Positions 41,198 through 50,609 are shown, numbered from the stretch's first letter. The stretch is 64,000 bases of DNA from JAFMJV01 sp034436555 (GCA_034436555.1 DAOTUU010000048.1:124001-188000); one strand, 5' to 3'. Translations and numbers: made by a program. Notes: generated by a model not told the origin, from the letters alone.

Positions 41198-42351
41198 GCG
41201 CCCCGGGCGCGGGGTCGGCTGCGGGCGCGGGGACGACTGCGGGCGCGGGGTCCGCTGCGGGCGTGGGGTCGGCGGCACCCGCGACGCTGCGCCTGGAGCG
41301 GCTCTCGAAGCGGTTCCGGACGCCCGAGGGCCGCGACATCGTGGCGGTCGACGACGTCACGCTGGACCTGGGCAGCGGGACCTTCGTGACGCTCCTGGGC
41401 CCGTCCGGCTGCGGCAAGACCACGACCCTGCGGATGATCGCCGGGTTCGAGGTCCCGAGCGAGGGGCGGATCCTGCTCGACGAGCGGGACATCGCCCGCC
41501 TCACGCCGGACAGGCGCGGCATGGGCATGGTGTTCCAGTCGTACGCGCTGTTCCCCCACCTCACGGTCCACGACAACGTGGCATACGGGGTCCAGCTCCG
41601 GGGGCGGTCCCGGCGGGAGGTCGAGACGACGGTCGAGCGGACCCTGGAGCTGGTCAACCTCTCGGGGCTCGGCGGGCGACGGCCATCGGAGCTGTCCGGC
41701 GGCCAGCAGCAGCGCGTGGCCCTGGCGCGCGCCATGGCGATCGAACCGCGGGTCCTGCTGTTCGACGAGCCGCTGTCCAACCTCGATGCCAAGCTGCGGG
41801 TCTCCCTGCGGTCGGAGATCCGGCGCATCCAGCGGCAGCTCGGCACCACCTCGGTCTATGTGACCCACGACCAGGCGGAGGCGATGGTGCTGTCGGACCT
41901 CGTCGTGGTCATGAACGCCGGCCGGGTGGAACAGGCCGGACCACCCGACGAGATCTACCGGCGACCCGCCACGCGCTTCGTGGCGGACTTCATCGGGCGT
42001 GCCAACTTCTTCGAGGGCCGGGTCGAGTCGGTCGCGGACGACGGGGCCGACCTGTCGCTCCTGGGCGGCGTGGTCCGCGTCCCGGCCGCGCCGGGCCACA
42101 GGGTCGGCGAGACCGCGACGCTCGTCGTCCGACCCGAGTCCGTGCGGGTCGGCATCGGCGACCTCAGGGCACGGGTGCGGGGCAGCATGTTCCTGGGTCC
42201 CCACGTGGAGTACGACCTCATGGTGGGCGACCTGCCGCTGATCGCCGTGGATGCCGAGTGGCTGTCCCGCGGGCTGCACGCTCCCGGCGAGGAGATCGCC
42301 TGGTCGATCCTTCCCGAGCGCACCTACCTGCTGCCGCCGGCGGTCGCCTGA
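41194..42351 (+). CDS. ABC transporter ATPase (FbpC/PotA-type)
   Basis: 385 residues. Walker A GPSGCGKTTTLRM, Q-loop MVFQSYALFPHLTV, signature LSGGQQQRVALARAM, Walker B VLLFDEPLSNLDAKLR and switch VTHDQAEAM are complete. The C-terminal about 120 residues form a TOBE-type regulatory domain (ETATLVVRPESVRVG). Before the ATPase fold lies a tail of about 25 Gly/Ala/Ser residues (AGAGSAAGAGTTAGAG) encoded by GCGGGCGCGGGG-type DNA repeats. The FemAB-like gene on the opposite strand has no stop before this gene and its frame is codon-aligned with it. Confidence 0.9.
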   Translation: MSAPGAGSAAGAGTTAGAGSAAGVGSAAPATLRLERLSKRFRTPEGRDIVAVDDVTLDLGSGTFVTLLGPSGCGKTTTLRMIAGFEVPSEGRILLDERDIARLTPDRRGMGMVFQSYALFPHLTVHDNVAYGVQLRGRSRREVETTVERTLELVNLSGLGGRRPSELSGGQQQRVALARAMAIEPRVLLFDEPLSNLDAKLRVSLRSEIRRIQRQLGTTSVYVTHDQAEAMVLSDLVVVMNAGRVEQAGPPDEIYRRPATRFVADFIGRANFFEGRVESVADDGADLSLLGGVVRVPAAPGHRVGETATLVVRPESVRVGIGDLRARVRGSMFLGPHVEYDLMVGDLPLIAVDAEWLSRGLHAPGEEIAWSILPERTYLLPPAVA

Positions 42352-43395
42352 CGCACCGGGATCCGAGGCGCCGATCGGCGGGCGTCTCGCCTCCGGGGTT
42401 CGGTCGAATCGCCCTCGGAACCTGGTGACAGCCCGCGCCGCGAGGAACGCGCCGTACCCCAGCCGATCGGTCACCAGCTCCCACGCCCCGATGTACACCC
42501 GCTCCGCGCCGCCGAATCCGCCCTTGAACGTCGCGACACCGGGTGCGTCGGTGCCCCACATGTCGTAGCTCTCCATGCCGCGCTCGCGGCTGGTCCGAAT
42601 CACCTCCCACTCGAGCAGGTAGTTGACGCGGCCCGCGAGGCCCGACGCGCGGGACACCCCGTACAGCGAGGTCGCCCGACCGCCCGCCTCCAGCACCATG
42701 AACACACCAGCCGGGGCACCGTCTGGTCCGTTCCCGAGCAGCATCCTCGCGGCACCCCGGCGCGCGAACGCCCGGTACACGTCGCGGAACGCCTGGCTCG
42801 GGGCGAACCCCACGCGCATGGCGGTCTCGCGGTAGATGCGCTCGAACGCGTCGAGCGCCTCGTCTCCGGCAGGCGCGACCGTGAACCCGTCTCGGGCGGC
42901 ACGCCGGACCGATTGCCGCCACTTCGGATGGACGCGCTCCCACAGCGCGGCCTCCGTGACGCGCAGGTCGACGATGCGGGTCCGGTTCACCTGCAGCGCG
43001 TCCACACGGCGCCACCCGTGGGCCGCGAGCCAGGTCTCGATGGGGTGACCGGCGGGCACCTCCGGGTCGATGACGAGATGACTCAGGCGCAGCTCCCGTG
43101 CGGCGCGATGTGCAGCCGCCGTGAACGCGTCGATCGCCGGCTCATCCAGCACGGTGGCCACCGGACCACGTGGGGCATAGCCGCGCGACCAGGGCCCGGG
43201 CCGCATCCGGTGGACCAGGACCTGCGCCCCGATCTGCCCCTGTCCCGTGCCGGCCATGACGTGCCGGCAGTCCCAACCCTTGGCGGCGTTGGCCTCCGCC
43301 CACGCCGCCCGCTGCATCCAGGCGCCGTTCTGGGCAGCGCCCACGAAGGCATCCCAGTCGCCGGTCCCGATGATGTCCCCTGCCGTTGCTCGCAT
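42352..43395 (-). CDS. FemAB/FemX-like peptidoglycan interpeptide-bridge transferase, without in-frame stop
   Basis: About 348 codons from ATG 43395 (GGAGCG site). GNAT-type double fold of the FemX/FemAB group: WMQRAAWAEANAAKGWDC, VHRMRPGPWSRGYAPRGPV, LQVNRTRIVDLRVTEAALWERVHPKWRQSVRRAARDG (shown in part; motif HPKWRQSVRRA), GVFMVLEAGGRATSLYG, and ESYDMWGTDAPGVATFKGGFGG. FemX homologues attach amino acids to lipid II stem peptides from aminoacyl-tRNA. The domain appears complete near 42420, but no stop follows in frame; the frame stays open to 41080, antisense to the ATPase gene. A one-base shift would reach a TAG at 42324-42326. The true end is therefore uncertain. Confidence 0.7.
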
Positions 43396-43467
43396 GTCTT
43401 CGCTCCGTTCCCTGGACGTGTCCGCGGCAGATGGATGACGCGCCCATCCGTCCGCTGTCACCGCGAT

Positions 43468-43496
43468 CCCGGGGGCGCCGAGCCCGGGGGCGCCGA
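43468..43496. repeat. Two 14-bp direct repeats (cccgggggcgccga)
   Basis: Copies at 43468-43481 and 43483-43496 lie in the spacer between the sigma factor stop and the FemAB-like gene start. No coding signal is seen. Confidence 0.7.
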
Positions 43497-43520
43497 CCAC
43501 GGGGTCGACGAGGCGTCGCC

Positions 43521-44084
43521 TCACGGTGCGGAGGCGTCCCGCAGGTCCCGACGCGCGCGGTGGAGGCGCATGCGGGCGGTGCCCGCGCTGGTCCCCAGCA
43601 CAGACCCCAGGTCGCTGGCGTTGGCGCCCCGGGCGGCCCGGAGGATCAGGTCGCGGTCGTCGGCCGGCAGCGCCGCCAGCGCCCGCGCGACCCCGGTCCA
43701 GCGCTCCCGCGCGACCACCCCGGCGACCAGCGTGTCGGCGGAGTCGACCGGACGCATCCGATGGGCCGCCCGGGCGGCCACCTGCGCATGCCGGGCCCGG
43801 CTCACCACGAGGTTGCGAGCCACGCGCCGCAGCCACGCCGCCGGCTGCCTCGGCTCTCGGCCGTCGCGCATCTCGCGCAGCAGCCGCAGGAACGACTCCT
43901 GGCAGCAGTCCTCCGCCTCGGCCTGGTCGGGCAGCAGCCGCTCCAGCCAGCGCAACAGGCCCGGCCGAAGATCGACATACGCTCGCTCCCAGCGGCGGTC
44001 GACGTCCATCCGCGATGTGCCCGCCGGCGCGTCGCCGGGGAGGCGGTGCGGCTGATCGAGGTCGGTGCGCAGGGCCCGGTCCAT
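43521..44084 (-). CDS. ECF-type RNA polymerase sigma factor
   Basis: 187 residues from ATG 44084, overlapping the M1 peptidase stop in TGATG. Region 2: YVDLRPGLLRWLERLL, DQAEAEDCCQESFLRLLREM. Region 4: LAALPADDRDLILRAARGAN with the helix-turn-helix LGTSAGTARMRLHRARRDLR. An N-terminal stretch of about 25 residues precedes region 2. It is translated after the M1 peptidase, so the peptidase and the sigma factor probably respond to the same signal, perhaps an envelope or protein-degradation stress. No anti-sigma gene is adjacent. Confidence 0.85.
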   Translation of the reverse strand: MDRALRTDLDQPHRLPGDAPAGTSRMDVDRRWERAYVDLRPGLLRWLERLLPDQAEAEDCCQESFLRLLREMRDGREPRQPAAWLRRVARNLVVSRARHAQVAARAAHRMRPVDSADTLVAGVVARERWTGVARALAALPADDRDLILRAARGANASDLGSVLGTSAGTARMRLHRARRDLRDASAP

Positions 44085-45499
44085 CACGAACGCCCGGTCC
44101 CGATCGAGCGCCCGGCGCCGGCCGTTGCCGATCGCAGCGTCCGAGGCAGGAACCGCTCGAGCAGCGCCATCAGACCCGGCCTCGCGGCACCCGCGTCGAG
44201 CCAGGCCCGGACCACATCCTCGCCGGTCACGAGCGCGAACCGGTGCTGGGCGATGAAGCCGCGCATCGTGGCGAAGAACGCGCGGTCGCCGAGGAACCGG
44301 CGGACGCCCTGGATCATCGCGGCGCCCTTCTCGTAGACGGTCTCCACGTACCCCCCGCAGCCCCACCGGTCGAACCGGTCCGGGAAGGCCGTCACGGGCG
44401 AGTCGACGGGTCTCCGCGAGCAGTACCCCCATGCGCGTCGTCCGAAGAGCGCGTGCTCGCTGAAGGTCGCGAAGGCCTCGTCGACCCACGGCTCGCGCAG
44501 CTGATCGTCTCCCACGAGGGCGTAGAACCACTGGTGGGCGACCTCGTGGCGCACCACCTCCGGATTCGCGTAGGTGTCGGTACCGAGGAACACGAGCCCA
44601 GGCGACTCGGTGGCGATCCAGCCGCCCGGGGTCGGCGCCACGACCAGCTCGGGCCAGGGATAGGGGCCGTAGGCGTCGTCATAGGTCTGCAGCGCCCCGA
44701 CGGCGAGGCGGAGCGCTCGCCGGCCGTCGGTCCCGACGGGGGCGAACACCCGGACCCGGACCCCGTCACGCGTGACGGCGGACCAGCGGCGAAGGTGCCG
44801 CGCCAGGGCGAACGCGTAGTCTCGCGCGTGGTCCAGGCGGTAGATCTGGCGTCCATCCCGCGTGACCGTCCGGTGACCCGGAGCCGCCACCACCAGGCCT
44901 GGGTCGGTCTGCAGGTCGAGCGTGATGCTCGACGCCGCCGGGGAGACCTGGGAGTCGCCCGGGTTGCGGAGGCCGTGCCCATCGGAGAGCAGCGGGAACC
45001 AGTCGGCGACCCGCAGGACCCCGTCGGCCTTGGACAGCCGGGCGTGGAGCGAGTCCGCGACATCGGGCCCCGGCCGGTCGGTGAAGCGGATGACCACCCG
45101 GGTCGAGCGTCCGCCCTCCAGGGGCCGCGGGAGACGGACGCGCATCGAAGCCACGTCCGGGAAGTCGAACCGTGTCCGATGACCGTCGACGGTGACCGAC
45201 CGCACGTCCATCTCGCCGTAGGCGCGCGCGAGGACCGAGAGGCGGAGCGCGGCGACCGCGGCCCCGGTCGTGTTGGTGATGTCGATCGACTCCACGACGT
45301 CCAGGCGGGGGCCATCGAACGACAGGTCGACGCGAAGGGTGTAGGCGGCGGTGAGCCCCAGGGAGGACCCCTCGGGCGCGGACGCGGCATCGGCCACCGT
45401 GGTGGTGGCGAGAAGCAGGGCCGTCAGGAACAGGACGATGGAACCGAGGCGCCGACCGCGGTGCTGCTGGCGGTCGGGGGATCCGGGTGAGCTGGACAT
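44084..45499 (-). CDS. Membrane-anchored or secreted M1-family aminopeptidase
   Basis: 471 residues. The N-terminal segment SIVLFLTALLLATTTVADA is a signal or anchor. The N-terminal beta domain includes TLRVDLSFDGPRLDVVESIDI. The catalytic gluzincin domain has WIATESPGLVFLG in place of GAMEN, then HEVAHQWF (HExxH) and the third zinc ligand Glu in EPWVDEAFATF 19 residues later. The essential Tyr is likely in VETVYEKGAAMI. The length is short for M1 enzymes (usually 600-900), since the large C-terminal helical domain is reduced to about 80 residues. The protein cleaves N-terminal residues from peptides at the cell surface. It is coupled to an ECF sigma gene. Confidence 0.82.
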   Translation of the reverse strand: MSSSPGSPDRQQHRGRRLGSIVLFLTALLLATTTVADAASAPEGSSLGLTAAYTLRVDLSFDGPRLDVVESIDITNTTGAAVAALRLSVLARAYGEMDVRSVTVDGHRTRFDFPDVASMRVRLPRPLEGGRSTRVVIRFTDRPGPDVADSLHARLSKADGVLRVADWFPLLSDGHGLRNPGDSQVSPAASSITLDLQTDPGLVVAAPGHRTVTRDGRQIYRLDHARDYAFALARHLRRWSAVTRDGVRVRVFAPVGTDGRRALRLAVGALQTYDDAYGPYPWPELVVAPTPGGWIATESPGLVFLGTDTYANPEVVRHEVAHQWFYALVGDDQLREPWVDEAFATFSEHALFGRRAWGYCSRRPVDSPVTAFPDRFDRWGCGGYVETVYEKGAAMIQGVRRFLGDRAFFATMRGFIAQHRFALVTGEDVVRAWLDAGAARPGLMALLERFLPRTLRSATAGAGRSIGTGRS

Positions 45500-45736
45500 C
45501 TCGTCGGTCTCCGCTGCATGACGATTGGCAGCTCGACCGTCGAGATAAGGCGTGGGGTGGCGCGTCAGTCGTGCGGAGGGGTCCGGACCTCAGACCTGGC
45601 GGCGGGCATCCCTATCGGGCGCGGGGTCTCGCCCCGCCGCGCGGAGGGTTCTCAGGCGCGCGGGCCGCGGCGCGCGTGCCGGGTAAGGGGTGCGGCATCC
45701 GCGACCGCGGCGCACCAGCGACAGGACCCGCGGGTG

Positions 45737-48700
45737 TCAGCCCAGGCCGAGCCGGTGCGCCACGACAGCGGCCTCGCTCCGCCCTTCCACGCCCAGTTTC
45801 GAGAGGATGTTGGAGACATGGACGCTGGCGGTCTTCTCGCTGATGAACAGCTGCTCCGCGATCTGCCGGTTGGTGCGGCCGGCTGCCACCAGTGCGAGCA
45901 CCTCGTGTTCGCGCGCGGTCAGGCCCAGCCGGGCAGCCTCCACCTGGAGCCCGAGGGCTCCCTGGGACGCAGGTACCAGTGACGGGCCGCCGATGACCAT
46001 CCGCGCGCGTCGGGCCAGTGCCTCCAGCTCCTCGCGCATCGGGTGCGCGCCGAGCGCGATGCAGCGCTCGAGGGCTGCCGTGATGAGGGAGGAGGCCACG
46101 GCCCGGTCGCCGTGCGCCGCGAGCACGGCCTCCGCCTGGCGATACCGTGCGTAGCTCGCGGGGTAGGGCTGGGCCATCCGCTCACAGGCCTCGACCGCGG
46201 CGGCCCACGCCGCAGGATCGGATGGGCCCACGGCACGCGACCACTCGGCCTCCGCGAGGGACGCCCAGGCTGTCGACGGAGGCGCGAGGCCGGCTCGGGT
46301 CGGTTCGAGCGAGGTGTTCCGGGCGGCGATGGCGTCCCGCAGCTCGGCTGCGCGCGCGAGCGCGTCGGTGAGCCGTTCTGTCGACCGGTGCGCCCGCGCA
46401 AGGACCGCGAGGTCGGCGCACGCACGCAGGCCCAGCACCAGCAACGGAGCCACGGTCATGGCACTCCCGTGACCGACGCGCTCGATGCCGGCAGACGCCG
46501 CACGCAGCGCGTCGGCCGGTCGTCGACGCCACAGCGCCAGCTCCGCGAGGGTGGCCTGGACCGGCCCGATGCACTGGCGATCCATGGTCCGGGCGGCGCG
46601 GGCCTCGATCGCCTGCAGCTCGTGCTCGGCCCGATCGAACTCGCCACGCACCGTCGCCAGACGTGCGCCGAGCTCACGGGCCAGGATCTCGTTCAGACCG
46701 AACGCCCCGATCAGCTCGACCTGGTGGACGGCCTCCTCGCTCTCGCTCCAGCGTCCGAGCGCGAACAGCAGGTCGGCCGCGTTGCACAGGAGGTGCGTGC
46801 CCAGGAACGCCAGGAAGCCCAGCCTCCGGGCGATCGCCACGGCCTCGAACGCGAGTTCGATCGCCTCCGCGTAGCGGCCAGCCACCTTGAGCACCCACAC
46901 CTGGTTCGTGTACGCCCGGCCGATGTCGTCCACATCACCGATCTCCTGCGCGATCCGGAGCGCATCACGCAGGTCCTGGAGGGCCTCCTCGATCTCCCCG
47001 TCCTGGCTGCGAGCGACCGCCCGGCTGTTGCGGGCATGACCCTCGATCTGGTGCGCCCCGGCAGTGACCGCCAGCGCCACCGCCTCTTCCGCCAGGGGCC
47101 GCGCCTCCGCGTACCGGTCTTGCAGGTTCAGGATCTGCGCGAGCCCGGCCAGAGCGCGCGCCCTGGCCTCCGGCGGGGAGCCTGAGGGCACGAGGGCGAC
47201 TGCGGTCCGGTGTGCCTCGAGCGCGAGGTCCCCGTGGCCGCTGATCCACTCCGCGCGCCCGAGGCGCACCCGGAGCATCGCGGCGCGCACCGGATCCTGC
47301 GAGGGCTCGACGAGGGCGAGCGCGGCGACGAGGTGCGCCACGGATCGGGCCGGGTCGCTGAACCGAGCGGCGCCAGCCGCCGCTGTCAGCACCTCGACAT
47401 GGTCGGAGCCGGTCCGAGCCACGGCCTCCGGGACCCGGTCCCAGAGCTCCAGCGCTCGCTCGTACCAGGCGAGCGCCTCGGCGAAGGCATAGCCTGCCTC
47501 CGCGATCCGAGCGGCGCGCAGCGCCGCATCGAAGGCTCGCGGCAGATCGTGGGCCGCGCCCCAGTGAAAGGCCAGCTCGGAGGCCACGGTCGCGTCCGGC
47601 TGGCGCCCGTCATCCCGGGAGACCGCCGCCTCGAGGATCTGCGCGAACGCCGCGTGCAGGCGACTTCGCTCGCCGGGCAGCAGGTCGTCGTAGACGACCT
47701 CCTGGAGCAGCGCGTGGCGAAAGACGAACCGCTCCTCCGCCGAGCGCTCGTCGGGGACGAGGATCTGACGCGCGACGGTCTCTCGGAGCGCCGCGTAGAG
47801 GACGGTCTCCGTCATCCCCGTGGCGGCGGCCACCAGCCGCGGGTCGACGCGGTGACCGCCCGCGGATGCCACGCGCAGCAGCTCCTGCGCATCGGGACCC
47901 AGGTCCAGGACTCGCGCCAGGAGCACGGCGCGAAGGGTCGGCGGGAGCTCGGACGCTCGGTCCCGGGCGGCGACCAGCAGCTCCTCCGCGAAGAACGCGT
48001 TGCCGTTCGAGCGCGCGTGGATGGTATCGATGAGCCTGGCGTCGACATCAGGACCGGCGATCGCCCGCAGCATCGCCGCGAGGTCGTGCCGATCGAAGGG
48101 CCCGAGCGCCATGGTCTCGGTGCCTCCCGAACGCTCCATCTCCGCGAGGAACGGGACCAGCGGATGCCGCCGATGGAGCGCGTCGCTGCGATACGTCATG
48201 AGCAGCATCACCGGCAGGTCACCGATGTTGCGCACGAGGAACCGCACGAGGTCCAGGGTCGAGCGGTCGGACCAGTGGAGGTCCTCGATGACCACGACGA
48301 CCGGTCCATCCGACGTGAGCCGGGCCAGGAACCCCAGCAGGAGCTCGAACAGTCGTCCCTGGGAGGAGCCGATGCTCAGCGCGTTCGGGGTGGACGGTCG
48401 TACCGCCAGCGATGGACCGAGGTCCGGGACCAGGCGTGCGAGCTCGGCGCGGCCCGGGCCGATCACCCGCCGGACCCGCTCCTCGGGCGCCGACCGCAGC
48501 CACGTCCGGATCGCCTCCACGATCGGCGCGTACGGGATGCCGCCGTCCCCCAGGTCGATGCAGCCGCCCACCAGGACCAGGGCTCCGGCAGCGCGAGCCG
48601 TGGGCATGAAGGCCGCCACGAGGCGCGACTTGCCGACGCCGGCCTCGCCCGCGACCAGGACGGCCGCGCTGCCACCCGCACGCGTCCGGCCCAGGGCTGC

Positions 48701-48757
48701 CGACAGTCGTTCGAGCTCGGTCCTCCGACCGATCAGGGTCGGGCTGGAGACCCGCAT
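45737..48757 (-). CDS. LuxR-family transcriptional regulator with AAA ATPase and TPR-like repeats
   Basis: 1006 residues. Residues 1-270 form an AAA/STAND ATPase: IGRRTELERLSAALG, Walker A VAGEAGVGKSRLV, Walker B VVVIEDLHWSDRSTLDL. Residues about 430-900 are helical repeats (ALAWYERALELWDRV, ALAGLAQILNLQDRYAEARPLAEEAVAL), typical of TPR signal-sensing regions. The last about 65 residues are a LuxR DNA-binding domain: LTAREHEVLALVAAGRTNRQIAEQLF, SEKTASVHVSNILSKLG. This is the MalT/LAL architecture, where ligand and ATP binding trigger multimerisation and DNA binding. The gene stands alone with no obvious target next to it. No autoregulatory site could be identified. Confidence 0.92.
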   Translation of the reverse strand: MRVSSPTLIGRRTELERLSAALGRTRAGGSAAVLVAGEAGVGKSRLVAAFMPTARAAGALVLVGGCIDLGDGGIPYAPIVEAIRTWLRSAPEERVRRVIGPGRAELARLVPDLGPSLAVRPSTPNALSIGSSQGRLFELLLGFLARLTSDGPVVVVIEDLHWSDRSTLDLVRFLVRNIGDLPVMLLMTYRSDALHRRHPLVPFLAEMERSGGTETMALGPFDRHDLAAMLRAIAGPDVDARLIDTIHARSNGNAFFAEELLVAARDRASELPPTLRAVLLARVLDLGPDAQELLRVASAGGHRVDPRLVAAATGMTETVLYAALRETVARQILVPDERSAEERFVFRHALLQEVVYDDLLPGERSRLHAAFAQILEAAVSRDDGRQPDATVASELAFHWGAAHDLPRAFDAALRAARIAEAGYAFAEALAWYERALELWDRVPEAVARTGSDHVEVLTAAAGAARFSDPARSVAHLVAALALVEPSQDPVRAAMLRVRLGRAEWISGHGDLALEAHRTAVALVPSGSPPEARARALAGLAQILNLQDRYAEARPLAEEAVALAVTAGAHQIEGHARNSRAVARSQDGEIEEALQDLRDALRIAQEIGDVDDIGRAYTNQVWVLKVAGRYAEAIELAFEAVAIARRLGFLAFLGTHLLCNAADLLFALGRWSESEEAVHQVELIGAFGLNEILARELGARLATVRGEFDRAEHELQAIEARAARTMDRQCIGPVQATLAELALWRRRPADALRAASAGIERVGHGSAMTVAPLLVLGLRACADLAVLARAHRSTERLTDALARAAELRDAIAARNTSLEPTRAGLAPPSTAWASLAEAEWSRAVGPSDPAAWAAAVEACERMAQPYPASYARYRQAEAVLAAHGDRAVASSLITAALERCIALGAHPMREELEALARRARMVIGGPSLVPASQGALGLQVEAARLGLTAREHEVLALVAAGRTNRQIAEQLFISEKTASVHVSNILSKLGVEGRSEAAVVAHRLGLG

Positions 48758-49131
48758 GCGGGGGATTGTAGGCCCGTCGTCGCGAGTGCCGACCGGGAGC
48801 CAGGGTGTGACACGCGCCGGGTCCCTGCGTCAGGACCATGTCGGGCCGCGCGACCGGATGCGGCCCATCGCCGACGGAGGCACGCAGCGGCATGGCGCCG
48901 AACAGGGAGTCCGCATCCGAGGCAGCCTGGCGATCGACGCTCACGATCGCCGGGGCTGGAGCGGTCGGGTCGGCCGCGCGTGGCTGGCTGGACACCGACG
49001 GACGTCCGCACGGTCCGCGCCCGGCCGGCCGCATGGCCGGGAGGCGGCCCACGCTGGTCAGCGGCGCCCGCGCGGTCGTGTCACGGGTGCTGCGCGCGGC
49101 AGGCGTCGCGCTGAGGTGGGTGCTCTCCGCG
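48758..49131. other. 374-base spacer with no supported gene
   Basis: Frames are open because of high GC, but none shows a ribosome site, membrane segment or family motif. It probably contains the LuxR-type gene's promoter. No repeat or hairpin stands out. Confidence 0.5.
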
Positions 49132-49407
49132 TCAGGGAGTTGCCGTTCGGCGCGCGAGGGCGAGGCCGGCGGTGAGCGCGGCGACCACCGCGCCACCGAT
49201 CATGACCGGCAGGCCGTACCCGATGGACAGCGACAGCCCTTCGATGTCCACGTCCTGGCCGCGCTGGTGCAGCGTCTCCGCCACGCCCGTCAGGGCCGCG
49301 ACCACCGCCACGATCAGCGCCAGCACGGCAGCCGATCGTGAACGGTCACCTGCCGGACACGGCTTTACCGACCTCCCCGAACGGTCGCCACCACCATCGA
49401 CCCACAA
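49132..49407 (-). CDS. Small membrane protein with two transmembrane helices
   Basis: Up to 91 residues from TTG 49407; GTG 49326 would give 64 residues and begins just at the first helix. Two hydrophobic segments (AAVLALIVAVVAALTGVA and IGYGLPVMIGGAVVAALTAGLALA) flank a polar loop ETLHQRGQDVDIEGL. It ends LARRTATP, a positive-inside C-terminus. No family recognised. It follows a second two-helix protein gene nine bases upstream in the same direction, so the two may form a pair. Confidence 0.5.
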   Translation of the reverse strand: MWVDGGGDRSGRSVKPCPAGDRSRSAAVLALIVAVVAALTGVAETLHQRGQDVDIEGLSLSIGYGLPVMIGGAVVAALTAGLALARRTATP

Positions 49408-49416
49408 CGGCTCATA

Positions 49417-49674
49417 TCAGGCGTTGGCGGCGATGAGACTCCAGATGGTCACCGCGATGGCGAGGACGGCCATCCCCACGCCCGCCACGATGAGGCCCAG
49501 CGCGGCGCTGGTCACGATGAGGTCCCGCCGGACGTGCGGCGGCGGGGGCGGCGACGGAGGCCAGTCGGGGATCGGCTCCGGTCGGCGCTGGAGGAGCATG
49601 GCGAAGCCCGCCAGCAGCAGGGCCGCAGCGAGGACGCCGAACTGGAAGAGGGTCTGAAGCGGGTCCGTCGACAT
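49417..49674 (-). CDS. Small membrane protein with proline-rich loop
   Basis: 85 residues from ATG 49674. Two transmembrane segments (QFGVLAAALLLAGFAMLL and IVTSAALGLIVAGVGMAVLA) are joined by a cytoplasmic proline loop (PIPDWPPSPPPPPHVRRD). No catalytic motif. The gene lies nine bases upstream of another small two-helix protein. The start is uncertain by a few codons (ATG 49686 is possible). Confidence 0.5.
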   Translation of the reverse strand: MSTDPLQTLFQFGVLAAALLLAGFAMLLQRRPEPIPDWPPSPPPPPHVRRDLIVTSAALGLIVAGVGMAVLAIAVTIWSLIAANA

Positions 49675-49940
49675 GGACCAGAGCATGCGTCCGGGGCCTG
49701 CCGCGCTCAATGGGCACATGGTCGGGCGATGGCGACACGCCGGGTGCCCGAGCGGGTGACCACCATGCTCGGGGGGCAGGGTGCGGTCGCGTGGCATGGG
49801 GACGGAAGATGACCGGTCGCCTCGGCCGACCGGGCGACGGTGGTACGGGGTCCCCCGGGCCTGAATCGACATGGCGTCGGGGCCCGCCTGGCAGATGGAT
49901 CGGGTGGCGCTCCGACCTCCGCACGAGGCGTGGGAGCGCG

Positions 49941-50010
49941 ATGCCCGGCCCGGGGGCCGGATGCCCGGCCCGGGGGCCGGATGCCCGGTCCGCGGGCCGG
50001 ATGCCCGCGC
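49941..50010. repeat. 20-bp tandem repeat (3.4 copies)
   Basis: Unit atgcccggcccgggggccgg at 49941-49960 and 49961-49980 is identical; 49981-50000 has two changes; a partial fourth copy follows. It lies within the 368-base spacer upstream of the 151-residue hypothetical gene, about 35-100 bases before its start. Nothing else was recognised in that spacer. Confidence 0.85.
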
Positions 50011-50042
50011 CGCGACCGCACCCGGTGGGGCATCATCCGCAC

Positions 50043-50498
50043 ATGACCGACGAGCAGTCCGCCCGGGTGTTCGACATGCCGCACGCGCGCGTGACGCTCA
50101 CGCCGGTGGGTCCGAACGTGGAGATCGAGGTCTGGCCCAAAGCCGGCCAAAGCGCCTATGCGGTGGTCAGCCCGGGCGTCGCGATCCTCATCGCCCGCCA
50201 GCTCGTGGAGCTCGCGGCCACGCTCCTGCCGGCCGACCAGGTGATGGGCGCGCTGACGCACGGGCTCGATGCCGACCAGGCCTCTGCGATCTCCGGCGCG
50301 CTGGTCAGCCTGGAGCCGTCCAAACCGACCGCGCCAGGATCCGCGGGGCCGGGCGCAGCGGCGACGGACACCGATCGTGCACCGGCGACCGACCCCCTTC
50401 CGGACGCATCGGGGACCGAGGACGCGGACCCGCCGACGAACATCGTGGACCTGGCCAGCCGCCGACGCACCGGACGGCCGCCGCCCGCAGGCGCCTGA
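50043..50498 (+). CDS. Hypothetical protein with disordered C-terminal tail
   Basis: 151 residues from ATG 50043. Residues 1-85 contain strands (ARVTLTPVGPNVEIEVWP) and helices (AILIARQLVELAATLL, VMGALTHGLDADQASAISGALVSL). The remainder is rich in Ala, Pro, Asp and Thr and ends NIVDLASRRRTGRPPP. No signal peptide, membrane segment or known family. It precedes the dimethylglycine-dehydrogenase-like operon by 111 bases, so it may or may not be related to it. Confidence 0.5.
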   Translation: MTDEQSARVFDMPHARVTLTPVGPNVEIEVWPKAGQSAYAVVSPGVAILIARQLVELAATLLPADQVMGALTHGLDADQASAISGALVSLEPSKPTAPGSAGPGAAATDTDRAPATDPLPDASGTEDADPPTNIVDLASRRRTGRPPPAGA

Positions 50499-50536
50499 CC
50501 GGGCGAGGCACCCTGAACGCCGCCCATCCGGCGGTG

Positions 50537-50542
50537 TACCCT
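50537..50542 (+). promoter_or_regulatory. -10-like TACCCT upstream of the electron-transfer operon
   Basis: TACCCT lies 67 bases before the TTG start of the dehydrogenase gene, in the spacer after the hypothetical gene. It matches the TAnnnT pattern seen elsewhere in the window. Confidence 0.35.
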
Positions 50543-50609
50543 CGCGGACGCGGACGCGCGCCCGTGGTCGTCCGGACCCGGTGGCACGTCACCTCGTGAG
50601 GAACCCGCC

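Noticed and set aside
48838..49341. Possible 167-residue plus-strand protein
   Set aside because: No ribosome site or recognisable domain, and its 3' half is antisense to the small membrane protein.
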